From positions 1-5,261 of the forward strand of contig JAOPWF010000833.1 of NCBI GenBank assembly GCA_025965815.1: a DNA stretch of 5,261 nucleotides, given 5' to 3'. This DNA comes from Mycobacterium sp. Lineage in GTDB: Bacteria > Actinomycetota > Actinomycetes > Mycobacteriales > Mycobacteriaceae. The position numbers were made by a program, and so were the translations under genes. Positions 5,012 to 5,261 of this stretch are shown piece by piece (within the stretch, counting starts at the first letter, position 1; every line of letters starts with the position of its first letter). The notes under the pieces were generated by a model. That model was given only the letters and a program-made list of their open reading frames with translations. It did no database searches and was not told the origin of the DNA.

Positions 5012-5261
5012 CTATACGACCGTGATGCCCATCGACCGAGCGGTGCCGGCGATGATCTTGGACGCCGCGTCGACGTCGTTGGCGTTGAGGTCTTCCTTCT
5101 TGGTCTCGGCGATCTCGCGGACCTGATCCCAGGTGACCTTGGCGACCTTGGTCTTGTGCGGCTCGCCGGAGCCCTTCTGCACGCCTGCGGCCTTGAGCAA
5201 CAGCTGGGCAGCGGGCGGCGTCTTCAACGCGAAGGTGAAGCTGCGGTCTTCATAGACCGTG
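5012..5261 (-). CDS. rplK: 50S ribosomal protein L11, C-terminal part (5' end outside window)
   Basis: L11 forms, with 23S rRNA, the GTPase-associated centre and supports elongation-factor turnover and the stringent response. The visible 82 residues begin [20 protein letters not shown] at the window edge and run to TAG at 5012-5014. They include [40 protein letters not shown] and the end GITVV. This is the C-terminal rRNA-binding domain; about 60 residues of the usual roughly 142 are missing past the right edge. The TTG at 5225-5227 is an internal leucine codon, not the start. It lies upstream of rplA in the conserved L11-L1 operon. Confidence 0.97.
   Translation of the reverse strand, partial: TVYEDRSFTFALKTPPAAQLLLKAAGVQKGSGEPHKTKVAKVTWDQVREIAETKKEDLNANDVDAASKIIAGTARSMGITVV

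Noticed and set aside
2913..5126. A 737-codon plus-strand open frame spanning the dipeptidase, EEP and L1/L11 genes.
   Set aside because: It is arginine- and histidine-rich, typical of an off-frame reading of high-GC DNA, and runs antisense to four confidently identified genes or in another frame of them.
1..5261. CRISPR array, tRNA/rRNA genes, replication origin, toxin-antitoxin or phage genes.
   Set aside because: I found no regularly spaced repeats, tRNA-like folds, rRNA stretches, DnaA-box clusters or recognisable phage or toxin-antitoxin proteins.

Overview
The window looks like a chromosomal segment of a high-GC actinobacterium, most likely a Mycobacterium/Mycolicibacterium relative. 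The strongest evidence is the right end. Ribosomal protein L1 (rplA) and the end of L11 (rplK) read almost residue for residue as I remember the mycobacterial proteins, with the usual L11-L1 gene order. Heavy G/C in third codon positions and frequent GTG/TTG starts fit this.

Layout, left to right. (1) About 1-323, plus strand: the C-terminal part of a low-molecular-weight protein tyrosine phosphatase that enters from outside the window. (2) 324-707: a non-coding or weakly coding stretch of 384 bases. It holds an inverted repeat, a 21-bp tandem duplication, a possible small minus-strand ORF, a 6-bp hairpin, a good sigma-A-like promoter, and a 32-bp duplication that gives the next gene two near-identical start regions. 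(3) 708-2198, plus: a full-length membrane polyprenyl-phosphate glycosyl-1-phosphate transferase (WcaJ/WbaP type), followed by a strong two-tier hairpin terminator. (4) 2245-2498: no intact gene; the minus strand has a short stretch resembling an IS21-family transposase (IstA). (5) 2499-3164, minus: a secreted VanX-type D-Ala-D-Ala dipeptidase. (6) 3247-4224, plus, divergent from it: a membrane-anchored endonuclease/exonuclease/phosphatase (EEP) family protein that seems to start at a rare CTG codon. (7) 4239-4946 and 5012-5261, minus: rplA and the 3' part of rplK, convergent with the EEP gene.

The phosphatase and the sugar-phosphate transferase suggest one end of an exopolysaccharide or surface-glycan locus. 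Wzb-like phosphatases often accompany transferases that load the first sugar onto a lipid carrier. The dipeptidase and EEP protein are probably both exported or face outwards, so the accessory genes lean towards the cell envelope. The ribosomal operon is housekeeping and marks the border of this segment.

I see no clearly new multi-gene system. The most interesting points are local: the apparent CTG start of the EEP gene, the duplicated and overlapping start region of the transferase next to a G5A5 run, and the terminator whose outer stem contains the transferase stop codon.
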